Shown: positions 7,372 to 10,012 of the stretch, one piece after another
How positions within the stretch are numbered: position 1 is the stretch's first letter
Layout: every line of letters starts with the position of its first letter
Assembly: GCA_003151275.1 (NCBI GenBank)
Contig: PLXC01000085.1
Location: 1 to 10,012, forward strand
Source: Candidatus Melainabacteria bacterium
GTDB lineage: Bacteria; Cyanobacteriota; Vampirovibrionia; Obscuribacterales; Obscuribacteraceae
Length of the DNA stretch: 10,012 bases
Reading direction: 5' to 3'
Program-made: the position numbers and the translations under genes
Notes under the pieces: generated by a model
Told to the model about the DNA's origin: nothing
The model's database searches: none
The model's input: only the letters and a program-made list of their open reading frames with translations

Positions 7372-9564
7372 ATGAGCGCAAATGCCCTGAGCGAATCCCG
7401 ATTGGAGACTCTAGTTAATCTTGCACTATCGTATGCAGAAGGTAGTGCAGATGCAGGTGTCCAGCTAATTGAAAGTATTGATGAAGAAACAATCCCGCTC
7501 TTGCCTCATGAGCTCAGAGTCACAGTCATGGACGCAATACTGTCAGGGAAGAAAACCTCCCTTAACGAACGCGGCAAAACATTATTGCAAGCTGCTCTTA
7601 ATGCCACTACCGATGAGAGTTTCCTGGTCAAAAAGGCCGAAGCTTACATTGATGCTGGTGAGCAACTGGCAGCCGAAACATTGCTCAAGTGGCGAGTCAA
7701 GCTGGCTGCAAGAAAGCAAGCGGCAAGCGATGTTCACATCGAAGCACTGATTGACCTTGGCGAGGTATATCAGTCAGGCGGAAAAAGCAATGAAGCGCGT
7801 GCCATGAGAGAGGCTGCCGCCAACGCCTGCGAAGTGCGAGCTGGTCAGAAAATCGGCGCGGGAAAACTCCTAGTGAAGGTTGCTCAGTCCTGTTATGACG
7901 CTTCCGACCTGAGTCAGGCGGAAGATGTTCTTAAACGCGCGGTTAGTCAGTTCGAAATATCAGGTAAAGGAGTTTCGCTTGATGCTCAGCGTTCTGCTGA
8001 TCTCAAAGAATGCCTTCGTCTGCAGCACGCCATCGCGCAAAGAATGCAGAGAAGTGACGATGCACTGTCGGTTGCTCGTCGTATTCAGTTACTTCTCGGC
8101 GAGAAAACTAGAGTCGATGAAATTGATCGTTTGCTGCTTACTTATGCGAATCTCCCTGATTATTTCGAATTGGCTGTAAGACCAGATGGGGTTGATCTAC
8201 TCGCAGATGATCTCCCAAAGATAGTAAAAGAGTTCTCTGGGTTGGACTTGGAAAGATACTTTATCGACGCCTTCTCGCATTCGCCTGGTCTTACCGCAGA
8301 ACAAAGAGCCAAAGTGTCGGCAGACTTGTTCCGCGTATTACGCACAGTGACCAAAGTCGTCACTGGAACAGCAGGTTCGACCCTAACCCGCTCTGAGGAA
8401 ACTTCGATAGATTTGCCACGAGGTCTCTCAGATGGATACGTGCAAAAAGTGAATTTTGGCACCACCGTTACATTCAGGCTAGTGCCAAATCCACCGGATG
8501 AGGCAATATTTGTAAACATGACTGGTATCACCTTCAGTGTCGGGGGCAAGCTGATTGCTGTGCCGCAGCTAGCACTGAAAGCCGAAGGGGACATTTGCGT
8601 AGTCAAACCAATGCTCGCCGAATGCGGAACTGTTGCACAAACTGCTTCATCGAGATTGCAGGCAATTACTAACCTGGGTAAAAATATTTTTGTTGGATTC
8701 TTTCTGAAAACGACAACATTTTCAACCAATTTGCCGGTTGTTCAGAACGAATTCAGGCGCTATTTGGATAGTGCCAATAACTTAAAGAGAGCACTGCAAT
8801 ATCAGGAGAAAGACCTTCTATCTCTCTTCGAGCGATGTGCACGTATAGAGGTGCATGACCCGCTCACTCGAGCGATTTTTCAAAATGGTGTACGCATTTG
8901 CAGGAACGCAGAAAGTATTCAGATTGAACGCCAGACCGTTTCCTCGTGTGATCTGGGCGGCGTAGCTCTGAAATTCGCTCCAACTGTTAATCTAGAGATG
9001 AAAAAGACAACAGCTGAATTAGACATTACCAATCTCAAAGGTGTCGATATGAGTGTGGCTTTCAATTCACCCTCAGAACTTAGCGCAATGGGATTGGACT
9101 TGAGGCGTTCCATACCTTCTCGAATTGAAGCGATTAGGCTCAGCCCTCCCAAAAACCGTGTCAGGCGGATTGTTGTTCGCACTGCCCCCGGCAGATGGAT
9201 TGGGCTTGATCTGCACGAGCAAACGATGCGTCCCGCATTTGATCAAAACGGAAACTGGATGGTATTTGGAGTTGCAAGCAACCCTATATCTGGTGGCACT
9301 CAGAGCTTCTACTTGAGATTGGACCGCAACAACGAATTGAAAATGTCCACGCGCGAACTTGCATCTCTGGTGAGTCAAACTGCCATGGTAGGCATCGATC
9401 CTGGCGATCCTACAACATGGCAATGGGGCGCCGTCGCCATAGGCGCGGAAACAGTGCTCGCCGCCGGCACCATTTTGCGAGGCACCATAGGAGATGAGGA
9501 AACCGATAAGATAGCCGACGAAGTGCAAGAAGTGGCAAAGTTTTTCAAAGACCTCTTCTTCTGA
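7372..9564 (+). CDS. Large hypothetical protein with TPR-like N-terminal half
   Basis: I do not recognise this 730-residue protein. Residues about 1-260 are almost wholly helical, with repeated A/L/Y spacing typical of TPR or SEL1-like arrays (for example AEAYIDAGEQLAAETLL, LIDLGEVYQSGGKSNEAR, KVAQSCYDASDLSQAEDVL). About 340-460 looks beta-rich, with a possible small-residue patch; 465-490 is helical; and 520-660 is again beta-rich, including a segment RRIVVRTAPGRWIGLDL. A mildly hydrophobic stretch at about 685-703 (GAVAIGAETVLAAGTIL) precedes an acidic, amphipathic tail. No signal peptide or enzyme motif is seen, so a cytoplasmic scaffold or adaptor is inferred. ATG 7372 has GGTGAG 4 nt upstream. 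It lies 150 nt after the metalloprotease gene on the same strand, but with a gap that makes a shared operon uncertain. Codon use and GC (about 43% in a sampled line) match the window background. Confidence 0.8.
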   Translation: MSANALSESRLETLVNLALSYAEGSADAGVQLIESIDEETIPLLPHELRVTVMDAILSGKKTSLNERGKTLLQAALNATTDESFLVKKAEAYIDAGEQLAAETLLKWRVKLAARKQAASDVHIEALIDLGEVYQSGGKSNEARAMREAAANACEVRAGQKIGAGKLLVKVAQSCYDASDLSQAEDVLKRAVSQFEISGKGVSLDAQRSADLKECLRLQHAIAQRMQRSDDALSVARRIQLLLGEKTRVDEIDRLLLTYANLPDYFELAVRPDGVDLLADDLPKIVKEFSGLDLERYFIDAFSHSPGLTAEQRAKVSADLFRVLRTVTKVVTGTAGSTLTRSEETSIDLPRGLSDGYVQKVNFGTTVTFRLVPNPPDEAIFVNMTGITFSVGGKLIAVPQLALKAEGDICVVKPMLAECGTVAQTASSRLQAITNLGKNIFVGFFLKTTTFSTNLPVVQNEFRRYLDSANNLKRALQYQEKDLLSLFERCARIEVHDPLTRAIFQNGVRICRNAESIQIERQTVSSCDLGGVALKFAPTVNLEMKKTTAELDITNLKGVDMSVAFNSPSELSAMGLDLRRSIPSRIEAIRLSPPKNRVRRIVVRTAPGRWIGLDLHEQTMRPAFDQNGNWMVFGVASNPISGGTQSFYLRLDRNNELKMSTRELASLVSQTAMVGIDPGDPTTWQWGAVAIGAETVLAAGTILRGTIGDEETDKIADEVQEVAKFFKDLFF

Positions 9565-9569
9565 AGAGG
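9552..9569 (+). terminator. Hairpin overlapping the stop codon of the 730-residue gene
   Basis: CCTCTTC (9552-9558) pairs perfectly with GAAGAGG (9563-9569) around a TTCT loop; the stop codon TGA (9562-9564) is inside it. A pyrimidine-rich stretch follows (9581-9590) but not a clean T tract. It is a plausible transcription end or mRNA 3' protection structure. Confidence 0.4.
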
Positions 9570-9611
9570 CGCCGCGCTCGATTCTTTCCTTCGTTTGCGC
9601 TCTGATGATTG

Positions 9612-9659
9612 CAGCTACGAACTATGAGGTCGGGAGTTCGAATCTCTCCAGGCACGCCA
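9612..9659 (+). tRNA. 3' half of tRNA-Arg(ACG), fragment
   Basis: The geometry is exact from the anticodon loop onward: loop CTACGAA (9615-9621) with anticodon ACG; right anticodon stem (9622-9626); variable loop AGGTC; T stem GGGAG/CTCTC with one G-U pair; T loop TTCGAAT; acceptor strand CAGGCAC (9649-9655); discriminator G; and encoded CCA (9657-9659). The left anticodon stem (9610-9614) pairs poorly, with one mismatch and two wobbles. No D arm and no 5' acceptor GTGCCTG are found upstream, so this is not a working tRNA. Such 3' halves are typical products of integration into a tRNA gene (attachment site), with the intact gene at the far end of the element. Simple decay of a duplicated tRNA is the alternative. 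Confidence 0.75.
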
Positions 9660-9713
9660 ATTTAAAACATGATCAATCCACTCAAACATCTGCGCTTAAC
9701 CAGTTTCTTGTCA

Positions 9714-9752
9714 GCCGTCTTGTTAGATCCCGGCGGCAGTGGGCTAGACGGC
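9714..9752. repeat. Inverted repeat downstream of the E2 gene
   Basis: GCCGTCT (9714-9720) and AGACGGC (9746-9752) are perfect 7-nt arms around a 25-nt loop that is itself GC-rich. It lies about 55 nt beyond the stop codon of the minus-strand E2 gene and could end its transcript, though no T run follows on that strand. The rest of 9660-9807 shows no gene; a TATAAT at 9772-9777 has no matching -35 box. Confidence 0.3.
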
Positions 9753-9807
9753 GTTGGCTGAATTAGGCCCGTATAATAGACAGTCTAGGTCAGTGGATTC
9801 CACTAAA

Positions 9808-10012
9808 CTAATCGCCCGAGCTACCGCCTGAGAGTGAGACAAGTTCGGCTTTCACATGCTCCTCCAATCCACCTTGCAACAAATCGACAATGTCTTTCAT
9901 GAATCGTGCAGCGGTCGCTCCATCCATTACTCGGTGATCGAAATTTAGAACGAGTGACAATTGCGGCCTCACTTCCACCTTGCCATTCAATGCTACAGGG
10001 CGGTCTTCAACT
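9808..10012 (-). CDS. 2-oxoacid dehydrogenase E2 acyltransferase, C-terminal end (partial)
   Basis: Only the last 67 residues are in the window; the gene continues past the right edge, so its 5' end is missing. The segment RPVALNGKVEVRPQLSLVL followed by NFDHRVMDGATAARFM is the catalytic core signature of dihydrolipoamide acyltransferases, with the active-site His and Asp in HRVMDG. E2 forms the cubic or dodecahedral core of the pyruvate, 2-oxoglutarate or branched-chain dehydrogenase complex and transfers the acyl group from lipoyl to CoA in the cytoplasm. Which complex cannot be told without the lipoyl domain and neighbouring E1/E3 genes. The end is GGSSGD with TAG. It faces the accessory region and probably belongs to the ancestral chromosome. 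Confidence 0.92.
   Translation of the reverse strand, partial: VEDRPVALNGKVEVRPQLSLVLNFDHRVMDGATAARFMKDIVDLLQGGLEEHVKAELVSLSGGSSGD

Noticed and set aside
8160..8729. 189-codon minus-strand frame opposite the 730-residue gene
   Set aside because: It is the antisense shadow of a well-supported coding frame and has low-complexity, non-domain-like translation.
6736..9564. Classical toxin-antitoxin pair (protease plus 730-residue partner)
   Set aside because: The gene sizes, the 150-nt gap and the lack of any antitoxin-like DNA-binding domain do not fit; kept only as a loose partnership idea.
9565..9659. Complete functional tRNA gene
   Set aside because: No 5' acceptor complementary to CAGGCAC and no D arm occur in the 50 nt upstream; the left anticodon stem is mismatched.
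9753..9777. Promoter around TATAAT at 9772-9777
   Set aside because: The only -35-like box, TTGGCT, is 12 nt away, which is too close, and no plus-strand gene follows.
1..10012. CRISPR array or insertion sequence
   Set aside because: No regularly spaced direct repeats and no transposase-like frame with flanking terminal inverted repeats were seen.

Overview
The window is a mixed accessory/housekeeping stretch of bacterial DNA. Most of it is about 45% GC, but one gene is clearly richer. Short zinc-ribbon, TPR and TraG/TraD-like proteins of low similarity to model organisms, together with an E2 acyltransferase at the right edge, fit an environmental Gram-negative-like bacterium. The Obscuribacterales/Melainabacteria side of the cyanobacterial lineage is a guess from gene style only; nothing here fixes the taxon.

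Left part, plus strand (1-3804): a possible promoter inside a hairpin; a gene for a poorly recognisable protein with a TPR-like C-terminus; a decayed YfcE-type metallophosphoesterase with two frame changes and a mutated GHTH motif; a TraG/TraD/VirD4-like P-loop ATPase with an N-terminal zinc ribbon and two membrane segments; and an intact YbaK/EbsC-type aminoacyl-tRNA deacylase gene. The decay around 718-1075 marks this as a region in turnover.

Centre, minus strand (3914-6493): one large gene for an exported serine peptidase of the S9 (prolyl oligopeptidase) clan, closest in layout to glutamyl endopeptidases of the S9D/CGEP type. Hand counts of sample lines give about 60-63% GC here against 43-45% in neighbours, so it is probably a recent import. 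Small inverted repeats lie in the convergent gap after it.

Right part (6582-9564, plus strand): a short, doubtful ORF; a small zinc metalloprotease whose ligand spacing (HELGH, then a Tyr seven residues before the third-ligand Glu) matches the anthrax lethal factor (ATLF/M34) catalytic domain; and a 730-residue protein with a TPR-like helical N-terminus and an unrecognised beta-rich remainder.

Right border (9565-10012): the 3' half of a tRNA-Arg(ACG), complete from anticodon loop to encoded CCA but without a 5' half, followed by the C-terminal end of a 2-oxoacid dehydrogenase E2 gene on the minus strand. The simplest reading is that the tRNA fragment is an attachment-site remnant: mobile or accessory DNA on its left, ancestral chromosome on its right. 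No integrase, CRISPR array, rRNA or insertion sequence is visible in the window.
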